From positions 1-12,793 of the forward strand of contig JAXHTH010000071.1 of the NCBI GenBank assembly GCA_034211115.1: a DNA stretch of 12,793 nucleotides. Reading direction: 5' to 3'. The stretch's first letter is position 1. Each line of letters opens with the position of its first letter. Positions 1 to 7,315 of the stretch are shown one piece after another. The notes under the pieces are model-generated. The model made no database searches and was not told the origin of the DNA. It worked only from the letters and a program-made list of their open reading frames with translations. This DNA is from JAXHTH01 sp034211115 (GTDB lineage Bacteria > Planctomycetota > Phycisphaerae > Phycisphaerales > SM1A02). Made by a program: the position numbers and the translations under genes.

Positions 1-1851
1 GCGGCGCCTTCGACGCGGCTGCGCGAGGCGCTGGCCCGCGCCGCCCCCGCCCTGGACCTGATGCGGCGCGGTTCGCGCCAGCAATACGCCGACTTCAATC
101 TCGATTACAGCCGGGGCTTCGACCTGCTGCTGCCGCATCTTTCGCCGATGCGCACGCTGTCGCGGATCATGTATGTCGACGCCCTGGTGCGCGTGAACGA
201 CGGCGACTGGTCCGGCGCGGCCGATCGCATCAGCGCCACCTATCACATCTCCGCGCACTGCGCCGATGACTGCATCATCATCAGCTCGCTCATCGGCGCC
301 GCCATCTTCAAAGTCGGCGACAAGGCGGCCCAATACGGCTTCGACCGCGCCGGCTTCAGCGACCTCGACTGCGCGAAGATGCTCCGCGCCGTGCAGGGCC
401 TGGAGACCGGCGATCCGCTCAACACCGTCGAGTCGGTGGCGATGGAGCAGGAACTCGCCATCGCGTGGCTTCAGAAACACCTCGGTCCGGAGTCCGGGCG
501 GCAGAACGTGCCCGACGCCTTCCAGTGGCTGGTCGAGGACGAGCGCGCCGGCGCCTTCCTCGCGCAGATGACCGATGCCGACTTCCAGGCCGAGCTGGAC
601 GCCTACGACCGCGGGATGGACCGGTTCGTCGAGGCGATGATGATGGAGGACCGGGACGCGGCGCGGGCGGAGCTGGCGCGTCTGTCCGAGGAGCTGGGCG
701 ACGGCGAGTACGGCCACCTCGCGAAGATGCTCATGCCCTCTCTGAGCCGGTACTACGAGCAGATGTGCGAGGTGCAGGATCAGATCGCCGCGCGGGCGGA
801 GATGCTCCGCGCCCTCGCCACGGGCCGGATCAGGCCGGAAGACGAGGCCAACGCGGCCCTGTACTACGCGCGCGGCATCGCCCTGCTGCGGAAGATCGAG
901 CCGTCCCGGTTCGAGGCGATCTGCGCCTACGAAGCACGCGAAATCACCGAGCCGGACGAGACGATGCTCAAAACCTTCGAGGACGGACAGGCCGTCATCG
1001 ATCTCTTCCGCGAGGGATCGCAGAAGCGGCGGTGCGACTTCGCCGTGCTGAGGCCGCGATACGAACTGCCCTTCTGTCCCGAGTACCTGGGCGGTTTGCG
1101 CGATGCCGTCCGTTTCCTGCACGCCGACGCCCGGCGCCGGCTCGAAGGAGGCGAGCCGACTGCCGCCGCCGATCGCCTCGCGATCGGCTATCGGCTCGTG
1201 GCGCATCTGGAGGAGGACGAACCGGTTCTCAGCGCGCTGCTGGCGCATCGGATCTTCGACCGCACGCATGAGCTCGCCGCGTCAGCGTTGGTCGGCGTCG
1301 GTCTGAAGGAGAAGCAGCGCGCGGGCCTGCTCGATGCCGCCGAGCTCATCGGCCGCAAGGATCCCTTCGGCTACATCTCCTCGCTGCTGGGGACGCGCCC
1401 GCCGCTCGGAGTGCGGCTGTGCAAGATCACCTCGACCGGCGAGTTCAACGACGAACGGTGCGAGGCGGCGAAGGCGATGGTGAGCCGATGCGATGGCGAT
1501 CAGCTCCTCTACCTGCTGGCCATCCTCGACACCATGGCCCGGGCCGGCGAAGAGGAAGAAGAACAAGAAGAGGCCGGGGCGGACGCGAAGGACGATCGGT
1601 TCGCCCCGCTGGCCGATGTCATCTCGCTCCCGGAACTGGGCACGGCGCGCCGGGAGACCTCGATCGTCGCCCCGCGCCTGGCGCGGGGAGAGCTCGATCT
1701 CTTCGACGGGGGCGAGTTCCCGCGCTTCGGGCGCGTCGTCGAGCGGATGCGCGGCGCGCGAGGCGATCTCCGCCGCGCGCTCCGGTTCCTTCACCCGCCG
1801 GATGCGCCGCCCGCCGACGCGGCCTCGCCGGGCGGCGCGGAGGAGCGCTGA
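1..1851 (+). CDS. Unknown internally duplicated alpha-helical protein, 5' end outside window
   Basis: I do not recognise a family with a known function. The reading frame is open from base 1, and the first in-window ATG is at 61. The protein contains two related segments. Counted from that ATG, one spans about residues 1-95 and the other about 310-410. Both share a pattern of a short helix, a C/A-D-F motif, an LPHL or LPFCPEYL turn, a leucine/arginine helix, G-D/E-x-x-x-A-A-D-R, then an H-x-x-x-D-x-x-x-x-S-x-L helix. The similarity to the second copy continues upstream of the ATG (TRLREALARAAPALDLMRRG against TMLKTFEDGQAVIDLFREGS), so the true start lies left of the window. A very acidic stretch (EEEEEQEE, about 497-504) precedes a low-complexity C-terminus rich in Arg, Ala and Pro. 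No membrane segment is evident in the visible part. The gene ends 13 nt from the convergent zinc-finger gene. Coding status is well supported; function is unknown. Confidence 0.8.
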   Translation, partial: AAPSTRLREALARAAPALDLMRRGSRQQYADFNLDYSRGFDLLLPHLSPMRTLSRIMYVDALVRVNDGDWSGAADRISATYHISAHCADDCIIISSLIGAAIFKVGDKAAQYGFDRAGFSDLDCAKMLRAVQGLETGDPLNTVESVAMEQELAIAWLQKHLGPESGRQNVPDAFQWLVEDERAGAFLAQMTDADFQAELDAYDRGMDRFVEAMMMEDRDAARAELARLSEELGDGEYGHLAKMLMPSLSRYYEQMCEVQDQIAARAEMLRALATGRIRPEDEANAALYYARGIALLRKIEPSRFEAICAYEAREITEPDETMLKTFEDGQAVIDLFREGSQKRRCDFAVLRPRYELPFCPEYLGGLRDAVRFLHADARRRLEGGEPTAAADRLAIGYRLVAHLEEDEPVLSALLAHRIFDRTHELAASALVGVGLKEKQRAGLLDAAELIGRKDPFGYISSLLGTRPPLGVRLCKITSTGEFNDERCEAAKAMVSRCDGDQLLYLLAILDTMARAGEEEEEQEEAGADAKDDRFAPLADVISLPELGTARRETSIVAPRLARGELDLFDGGEFPRFGRVVERMRGARGDLRRALRFLHPPDAPPADAASPGGAEER

Positions 1852-1864
1852 GGGGCATCGTCCA

Positions 1865-2200
1865 TCACGTCGATGCCGGCCTCGTCCAGTCGGAATCCGG
1901 ATCGAGCTGGAGGGCGCCGGCGGCCTGGTCGGCGCAGCGCCGGCAGATCGCCGCCTCCGGGTACATCGGGCTTCGCCAGCCCCCTTCCGCGGCGCGATCG
2001 AGCGCAGCGCGATCCTTCGCGCCTTCCAGGCACATCGTACAGTCGAAGTCGCCGCCGGCGTCGCCCCCGGGGTCACCCGCGAGGGCCGCGCAGGCGACGG
2101 CCAGGCAGTTGCCGCAGATCACCGACCCGCGGTGCCCCTCGATCATGGGCACATCCTCCGTCCACGGCCGGCGGCAGAAATCGCAGAGCACATCGGACAT
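1865..2200 (-). CDS. Small double zinc-finger protein, first half ClpX-ZBD-like
   Basis: This 111-residue protein carries four CxxC knuckles: C6/C9, C29/C32, C54/C57 and C86/C89. The first pair of knuckles (CDFC, 19 residues, CGNC) closely resembles the N-terminal zinc-binding domain of the ClpX unfoldase, where the spacing is 18 and the hydrophobic pattern before the second knuckle is similar (SVIC against VYIC). The second pair (CTMC, 28 residues, CRRC) looks like a diverged second zinc ribbon, followed by an alanine-rich helix and a W-containing tail. No AAA+ domain follows, so this is not ClpX. From memory, similar stand-alone proteins occur in planctomycetes as hypothetical genes. I chose the ATG at 2200 because ClpX-type fingers sit near the N-terminus. 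An in-frame ATG at 2236 is possible, and neither has a strong ribosome site. A zinc-bound adaptor or dimerisation role is only inference. The 227 nt between this gene and the divergent secreted-protein gene must hold both promoters. Confidence 0.75.
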   Translation of the reverse strand: MSDVLCDFCRRPWTEDVPMIEGHRGSVICGNCLAVACAALAGDPGGDAGGDFDCTMCLEGAKDRAALDRAAEGGWRSPMYPEAAICRRCADQAAGALQLDPDSDWTRPAST

Positions 2201-2413
2201 CCGCACATCGTCTTCGTTTGTTCCGGGTCTGTGCATGACGCGTCCATGATGGGGCGGAGGGGCGACGGCGGCAAGCGGCGCCACGAGGGAAGAAACCCGG
2301 ATGAGATTGACCGCTTGCGGCCATTTGCCGTCAGGATCATGATGGCGGCGCATCTGAGGGATCGGGCGGGCGGACGCGGATCCCCCGCCCCCGATCATGC
2401 CGGTCGCCGCCCG

Positions 2414-2420
2414 AGGAGGA
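2414..2420 (+). promoter_or_regulatory. Strong Shine-Dalgarno site
   Basis: AGGAGGA lies 7 nt before the ATG at 2428. It is the best ribosome-binding site in the window and fixes the start of the six-module secreted protein. Further upstream, TTGACC (2307-2312) could be a -35 element, but no convincing -10 follows at the usual spacing. Confidence 0.8.
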
Positions 2421-2427
2421 CAGGGAC

Positions 2428-5049
2428 ATGTCTTCGGCGAAGTCGTCTTCACGAACGAATCGATGCCTTTCGGTTGTCTTTTTGATCGCGGGCCTCGCCG
2501 GGCTGCTCGCCGCCCGCCCGGCGGCGGGGCAGGGCACCGAGGGCACGCTGCCCGACCCGATATCCGGCCGCGAGGTGGATCGCTACGCGGAACGGCTGGA
2601 GCTGAGCGACCGGCAGCGCCAGGCCCTTCAGGGCCTGCACAACACCTACCGGGCCGAGTTCGCCCGTCTCCGCGACGGCGAGATCGAGACGTACCTGAAG
2701 GAGCACGGCGGGTTCGGCGACTTCCGCATCACCTTCGACCGCGCCGCCGTCAAGGACGAAACGAACAAGCTCAAGAAGCTGCTTGACAGGATCCGGGGGC
2801 TGGATCGGAGGTTCTTCGACGACATCCAGCCCCTGCTGAGCGAGGAGCAGCTCGCCCTGCTGCCCCGCCTGCGGCGGATGCGCGAGGTGCAGCGCTACCG
2901 GATGGGTCTGCCCTTCCTGGGCGGGGTGACCAACCCGGCCGCGCAGGTGGATCTGACCACGATCGTCGAGCAGCAGGAGCTGTCGCCGGGGCAGCGTCGC
3001 ATCGTCGACGCGCGCCTCGCCGGTTACGAGCGTCAACTCGTCAACGCCGCCCGCGCGCTGCACGACGTCGCGCTCAATCGCCGCCTGATCATGTTCGATC
3101 GGCTGGAGGCGATGGGGTACGGCCCGGACGCGCTGGCGAATCCCGAAAACGCCGAGGGCATGATCCAGGCGTTCTTCAGCGCGATGAACGAGATCCAAAC
3201 GCGGCTCAACGAAGAGGCGGCGGAGATCAGCACCCTCAACCGCCGCACGCTCAAGAGCCTCGCCGAACTCCTGCCCGACGAGCAGGGCGAAACGCTGCGC
3301 ATCGGTTACCTGAGGCAGGCGTATCCCGATTTCCTCCCGATGGTCACTCCGGTCCGCCGGCGGATGGAGGAAGCCCTGCGCCTGGAAGACCTCAGCGAGG
3401 AGCAGCGGCAGGCCATCGAGGCGCTGCGGCTGAATTACCGGGCCGCCCGTGATGCGCTGCTCGAGGACAGGCTCGACGTCTCCGATGCGCAGCGGGCGGG
3501 GGGAATCATGATCAACCCGACGCCTGAGCAACAGGCCGAGCAGGACAGGCTCGGCGAGAAGTACCAGGCCCTCGGCGAGAAGAGTCAGCGACTCGTGCAG
3601 CAGACCATCGATGCGCTCGATCGCATCCTCGGCCGCGACCTCGCCGGCCGGGTGGCGCAGCGCGTCGCCGAGCGCGAGGACGCGGAGGAGACGCAGACCG
3701 AGTCGCGGTCGATGATGGTCATGACGATCACCGCCGGAGGCGACGAGGGAGGCGTCGGGATCAGCACCTGGAGCTCGACCGTCACGCTGGACGAGACCGA
3801 TCTCGAAGCCGGCCCGCTCCATGCGCTTCGGCCCCTCACCCGGCGCGAGCTGTTTCGGATGGCGCGCCGCCTGGACTTGACCGAGGATGACCGTGCCGTC
3901 ATCGGCGCCCTGCACGAGGACTACCTGGCGCACTTCGATGATGCGGCGAAGCCGGCGATCGACGCGGCCCGCGCGGCCCGGCGGAAACTGTCCGCCTCCC
4001 CGGGCGCCGATGATGCAGACGGCGCCGAGCAGATCCCGACCGTCAGCGACGTCGATCGGGCCTTCACGCTTTCCCGGCAGGCGCTGAACGCGGTGCAGGA
4101 GGTCGACGCCGCGCTCTTCGACGACATCGCGATCGTGGTCGGCGATGAAGAGCAGGCCGCGGGCGTCGATCGCCTGCGGCTGGCCCGGCAGCGGCAGATC
4201 TACTCCCGCGCGCTGAGCGCGCGGGGCGGAGGCGTCTTCTTCGGCGGAGGCGGGGGCGGCGGAGACGTGTCCTTCGTCTCGATCGGCGGCGAGGAGAACG
4301 ACGAGGCGAGCGTCGATGTCGCCGACGTCGTCGATGAAATGGACCTTCCCGACGAGACGATGACCGCGATCGATCCGCTCCTGCTCGAATACGAGCAGCA
4401 GGTCACCGGCGTCTTCCGGACCCGCTACGAGGCCCGGCAGGATATCGATGAGCACATGCAGACGATGACCGTCCGTTATCGGCGCGACGAGGCGCGGGGT
4501 CGAAGCGAGCGAAGCGTTTCGCTGGACGCCGAACAGTTCGAGGCGATGGAGGCGAGGCGGGTCGAAGCGCGGAAGGCCGAGGCGCGCATCATCGAGCTCA
4601 ACCGCGCCGCCCGTGATGCGCTGGCCGGGCAACTCGGTGAGCCGGATGCGCCACGCCTGCGGCGGGCGTACGACCGCCGTGCATTCGCCTCCGTGCTCCG
4701 CGACCCCGGGGCGGTCGCGCCGCTGCTGGAGACCGCCCTCGCCTTCGACGACCTCACCGCCGATCAGCGCCGGCGGCTGACCGACCTGGCCGCCGAGTAT
4801 CGCGCGGCGTACGACGAGTGCTGCCGGAAGATGATCGAGCTTCAGCGCGGCGATCCGGCGGGGGCCGACTCGAGGGCAAATCCGGGGTCCGACATGGAGG
4901 CGATGCAGAGACAGATGCGCGAAGTGGAGAAGGCCCGCTTCGAGCGCGATGATCTCAACGATCGCACGCGCGCGGCGCTGAAGGTCCTGCTCACCGACGA
5001 GCAGGCGGCCCGGCTGGGGGGACGGCTGGAGGCGCCGCCGCAGCCCTGA
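2428..5049 (+). CDS. Secreted protein with six Spy/CpxP-like (LTxxQ-type) helical modules
   Basis: An 873-residue protein with a signal peptide: a basic N-terminus, a hydrophobic core at about 14-28, and an ARPAAGQG cleavage region near 29-36. The mature part repeats one two-part unit six times. Each unit opens with an LS/LTxxQR-like helix followed by a conserved Tyr: LSDRQR at 59, LSPGQR at 185, LSEEQR at 322, LTEDDR at 484, LPDETM at 640, LTADQR at 776. Each closes about 80-110 residues later with an LLxxEQ or equivalent: LLSEEQ 136, LLPDEQ 281, LGRDLA 401, VGDEEQ 571, LGEPDA 736, LLTDEQ 854. This layout matches the LTxxQ motif of periplasmic Spy/CpxP chaperone-regulators, which normally have one module in about 160 residues. 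Gly-rich linkers occur at 437-443 and 600-612. The module assignment is my reading by eye, so the role (periplasmic chaperone, scaffold or stress sensor) is inference. A sensor kinase gene follows 173 nt downstream on the same strand. Confidence 0.85.
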   Translation: MSSAKSSSRTNRCLSVVFLIAGLAGLLAARPAAGQGTEGTLPDPISGREVDRYAERLELSDRQRQALQGLHNTYRAEFARLRDGEIETYLKEHGGFGDFRITFDRAAVKDETNKLKKLLDRIRGLDRRFFDDIQPLLSEEQLALLPRLRRMREVQRYRMGLPFLGGVTNPAAQVDLTTIVEQQELSPGQRRIVDARLAGYERQLVNAARALHDVALNRRLIMFDRLEAMGYGPDALANPENAEGMIQAFFSAMNEIQTRLNEEAAEISTLNRRTLKSLAELLPDEQGETLRIGYLRQAYPDFLPMVTPVRRRMEEALRLEDLSEEQRQAIEALRLNYRAARDALLEDRLDVSDAQRAGGIMINPTPEQQAEQDRLGEKYQALGEKSQRLVQQTIDALDRILGRDLAGRVAQRVAEREDAEETQTESRSMMVMTITAGGDEGGVGISTWSSTVTLDETDLEAGPLHALRPLTRRELFRMARRLDLTEDDRAVIGALHEDYLAHFDDAAKPAIDAARAARRKLSASPGADDADGAEQIPTVSDVDRAFTLSRQALNAVQEVDAALFDDIAIVVGDEEQAAGVDRLRLARQRQIYSRALSARGGGVFFGGGGGGGDVSFVSIGGEENDEASVDVADVVDEMDLPDETMTAIDPLLLEYEQQVTGVFRTRYEARQDIDEHMQTMTVRYRRDEARGRSERSVSLDAEQFEAMEARRVEARKAEARIIELNRAARDALAGQLGEPDAPRLRRAYDRRAFASVLRDPGAVAPLLETALAFDDLTADQRRRLTDLAAEYRAAYDECCRKMIELQRGDPAGADSRANPGSDMEAMQRQMREVEKARFERDDLNDRTRAALKVLLTDEQAARLGGRLEAPPQP

Positions 5050-5096
5050 AGGGCCTGAACCGGAAGGTGGCACAGGCGCCGGGGCCTGCGGCGAGC

Positions 5097-5114
5097 GGAC
5101 GGGCTCGCCCGTCC
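5097..5114 (+). terminator. Hairpin downstream of the six-module gene, terminator-like
   Basis: A perfect 7-bp stem, GGACGGG/CCCGTCC, closes a CTCG tetraloop 47 nt after the stop codon at 5049. No T-run follows, so this is either a factor-dependent or weak terminator, or simply a repeated GC-rich palindrome. If it is not a terminator, the kinase could be co-transcribed with the gene before it. Confidence 0.35.
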
Positions 5115-5208
5115 CACCGTCGTCGCGGGCGGAGCGGGGTTCCCGGACCTTTCGCGTCCCGCCTGATCGGCCTATCGTCTAGGCGGCGATCGATCCGCGC
5201 CCGCCGAC

Positions 5209-5214
5209 GAGGGA
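5209..5214 (+). promoter_or_regulatory. Ribosome-binding site deciding the kinase start
   Basis: GAGGGA lies 8 nt before the ATG at 5223. It favours this start over the in-frame ATG at 5067, whose extra 52 residues are a low-complexity Arg/Pro-rich stretch in front of what is clearly the first membrane helix. Confidence 0.65.
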
Positions 5215-5222
5215 ACCGGCCG

Positions 5223-6848
5223 ATGGTCTCGGGAATCAGCCTCGCCAACAAGTGCCAGTTGCTGTTCGGCTTCGCGGTCGTGGTGATTCTCGCCGCCGCG
5301 TTGAGCGTGCCGTGGATCCGCACGCGGATGCTCGTGGGCGATTACCAGGTCGAGGAGGCGCGTCGGATCGCCGATTCCTGGCTGGCCGATCGCATCCAGC
5401 TCGGGACGCTCGAGCAGCCGGGCGGACTGTCCTACGCCTCCGGCGGTTTCAGCGAGGAGCCGGGCGAGGATCCCATGCTCAGGCTCTCCTTCGTCCCCGT
5501 GGATGAGATCGACGAGGGGCTGGGGGAGGATGACGAGCGCGGCTTCCTCGCCGACGCGCTGCGCCGCTTCCGCGAGGATTCGGAGATCACCGAGCACGCC
5601 CGGTCGGACAAGATCGGCGGGCAGACCGTGTATCGCTATGCCCGGGCGATCCGCGAATCGCAGATGCGGGCCATCCGTGACTTCCACGTGTCGATCTTCT
5701 CCGGCCCCGTGCTGGAGGAGGGGATCGCCGATCCGCTGCGCGCGATCCTGATCGTGGATCGTAACACGCAGTTCGCCGAGGGGCAGTTGCTGCGCAGCCG
5801 CATCTTCATCATCTCCTCCATGATCGTGGGCAGCCTGCTGGCGATCCTCGTCTTCTACTTCATTCTCACGAAACTGATCCTCTCGCCCGTGCGGCATCTG
5901 CGGGAGACGGCCGAGAAGGTCCAGGCGGGCGATCTCGCCATCCGTTCCGACATCAACACGGGCGACGAGTTCCAGCAGCTCGCCGAGGCCTTCAACACGA
6001 TGCTCGATCGCGTCGAGCAGAGCCAGGCGCAGCTTCAGGCGATGAACGAGACGCTCGATCTGAAGGTGGACGAGCTGGCCGAGGCGAACATCGGCCTCTA
6101 CGAGTCCAACCGCCTCAAGGGCGAGTTCCTCGCCAATGTCAGCCACGAGCTGCGCACGCCGCTCAATTCCATCATCGGCTTCGCCGAGCTGCTCCAGGAG
6201 CTGGCCCGCGCGGATGACAACGCCGACCCCAAGCGCATGCGCTACGTCCAGAACATCCTCTCCAGCGGGCGGTCGCTTTCCGAGATGATCAACGAGCTGC
6301 TTGACATGGCGAAGATCGAGGCCGGGCGCATGGAGATCAACGTCGAGCAGACCAGCGTCTCCGATCTCATCGAGGGGCTGGTGCGCGTGATGCGCCCGCA
6401 GGCGGAGGCGCGGAACCTCGAGCTGCGCTCGGTCATCGGCGCGCGGGTCCCCGTCATCGAAACCGATCCGGGCAAGCTCCAGCAGATCATCTACAACTTC
6501 CTGTCCAACGCGATCAAGTTCACGCCGGAGGGAGGGACGATCACGATCTCCGCCGACCGGGTGACGCGGCAGGACAACAGCCTCGGCGTGCGCCTCGCCG
6601 TCGCCGACACCGGCGCGGGCATTCCCGAGGACATGCAGGATGTCATCTTCGAGAAGTTCCGGCAGATCGACTCGGGCCACACCCGCGAGCACACCGGTAC
6701 GGGTCTGGGGCTGGCCATATGCCGCGAGCTGGCCCAGATGCTCGGGGCGAGCGTTTCCTTCGTCTCCGAGCCCGGGCGGGGAGCGACGTTCTTCGTCGAT
6801 CTGCCGCTCGTCTATCAGCCGGACGAGCCGCAGCCGCTGATGGCGTGA
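5223..6848 (+). CDS. Membrane sensor histidine kinase with periplasmic domain and HAMP
   Basis: This 541-residue protein has the standard order of a transmembrane sensor kinase. The first membrane helix is at about 11-31 and a sensor region of about 160 residues follows, which should be periplasmic. The second helix is at about 193-216, then a HAMP domain (about 217-270) and a coiled coil to about 298. The HisKA domain contains NVSHELRTPLN with phosphoacceptor His308. The catalytic ATPase domain has the N box NFLSNAIKF (Asn429), G1 DTGAGI (Asp462), F box EKFRQ and G2 TGTGLGLAI, all intact. It therefore should autophosphorylate His308 and pass the phosphate to a response regulator. No regulator is encoded in this window, and there is no receiver domain, so the partner is elsewhere. 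The sensor region matches no family I recognise. The preceding gene encodes a multi-module CpxP-like secreted protein, which makes it a candidate periplasmic partner by analogy with CpxP and CpxA; that link is inference. Confidence 0.95.
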   Translation: MVSGISLANKCQLLFGFAVVVILAAALSVPWIRTRMLVGDYQVEEARRIADSWLADRIQLGTLEQPGGLSYASGGFSEEPGEDPMLRLSFVPVDEIDEGLGEDDERGFLADALRRFREDSEITEHARSDKIGGQTVYRYARAIRESQMRAIRDFHVSIFSGPVLEEGIADPLRAILIVDRNTQFAEGQLLRSRIFIISSMIVGSLLAILVFYFILTKLILSPVRHLRETAEKVQAGDLAIRSDINTGDEFQQLAEAFNTMLDRVEQSQAQLQAMNETLDLKVDELAEANIGLYESNRLKGEFLANVSHELRTPLNSIIGFAELLQELARADDNADPKRMRYVQNILSSGRSLSEMINELLDMAKIEAGRMEINVEQTSVSDLIEGLVRVMRPQAEARNLELRSVIGARVPVIETDPGKLQQIIYNFLSNAIKFTPEGGTITISADRVTRQDNSLGVRLAVADTGAGIPEDMQDVIFEKFRQIDSGHTREHTGTGLGLAICRELAQMLGASVSFVSEPGRGATFFVDLPLVYQPDEPQPLMA

Positions 6849-6850
6849 CA

Positions 6851-6882
6851 AACGTCGAAACGTCAGAACGTCAACACCTCAA
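6851..6882 (+). repeat. Period-8 AACGTC tandem repeat after the kinase gene
   Basis: AACGTC recurs at 6851, 6859 and 6867, exactly 8 nt apart, and a degenerate fourth unit (CACCTCAA) ends at 6882. The array starts 3 nt after the kinase stop codon. The A-rich sequence stands out against its GC-rich surroundings. No hairpin or T-run makes it an obvious terminator. Confidence 0.7.
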
Positions 6883-6944
6883 AAAGACGGAAACGCCGGA
6901 ATGCGGGCGTCGCGCGCAAGTGGCGGGCGGGGGAGGCGCTTCAT

Positions 6945-7241
6945 CTACCCGACCAGGCCGGGGATCTCCGCGTCGGCATCGGGATAGCGCCGGCGGGCGA
7001 TGGCGGCGTCGAGACGCGATGGGATCTCGCTCGCCCTCTGCTTCGTGAGCAGGAACCGCAGGACGGCCGCGGCGACCCGGGCCGGCTCGTCGGCGCCGCT
7101 GCCCGACCAGAGGTTGTAATCGGCCCAGGCGAGGGTCACCTCGTGCCGGCGGAGCACGCCCGCCTCGTCCAGCACCTGGGCGGTGAACACCCAGCCCGCG
7201 GGCCCGTCGCGCTCGGAGAGGATCTCGACCTGTGCCACCAT
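6945..7241 (-). CDS. Conserved 98-residue hypothetical protein
   Basis: A small soluble protein with no signal peptide, no membrane helix and no cysteine. Visible blocks are HEVTLAWADYNLWS at 33-46, an alanine-rich helix VAAAVLRFLL at 56-65, and IPSRLDAAIARRRYPDADAE at 73-92. The pattern of a beta-rich first half, a WADYxLWS block, a helix, and an IPxRxDxxxxRRxxP block fits a conserved bacterial hypothetical family that I remember from several phyla; I know of no function. The ATG at 7241 is supported by GGAG 5 nt upstream. The gene is divergent from the ABC permease, with 74 nt between the two starts, and it runs towards the kinase gene. Its distribution of charge and its size suggest a small binding or accessory protein, but I would not go further than that. 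Confidence 0.8.
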   Translation of the reverse strand: MVAQVEILSERDGPAGWVFTAQVLDEAGVLRRHEVTLAWADYNLWSGSGADEPARVAAAVLRFLLTKQRASEIPSRLDAAIARRRYPDADAEIPGLVG

Positions 7242-7315
7242 GCCGGCTCCGGGAGGTATACGATGCGATCGGCAAAGCCTATGCGCCCCCCGCGCCCGGT
7301 CCAGAGAGTCGCTCC
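7242..7315. promoter_or_regulatory. Divergent promoter region with GTATAC palindrome
   Basis: The 74 nt between the two divergent starts must serve both the 98-residue protein and the ABC permease, unless the latter is read from elsewhere. The only AT-rich core is the palindrome GTATAC at 7256-7261. It could act as a -10 element on either strand (TATACG on the plus strand, 48 nt before the permease start). No clear -35 boxes are seen. Confidence 0.35.

Noticed and set aside
2449..5073. 874-codon open frame antisense to the six-module gene
   Set aside because: It mirrors the secreted-protein gene. The plus-strand frame has a strong ribosome site, a signal peptide and repeated motifs; the antisense product has none and is an effect of high GC.
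5067..5222. N-terminal extension of the kinase from ATG 5067
   Set aside because: Arg/Pro/Ser-rich low complexity overlapping the hairpin at 5097-5114; the ATG at 5223 has a good ribosome site.
5172..6851. 559-codon antisense frame over the histidine kinase
   Set aside because: Shadow of a gene with every kinase motif intact; the product is a low-complexity Arg/Asp/His-rich chain.
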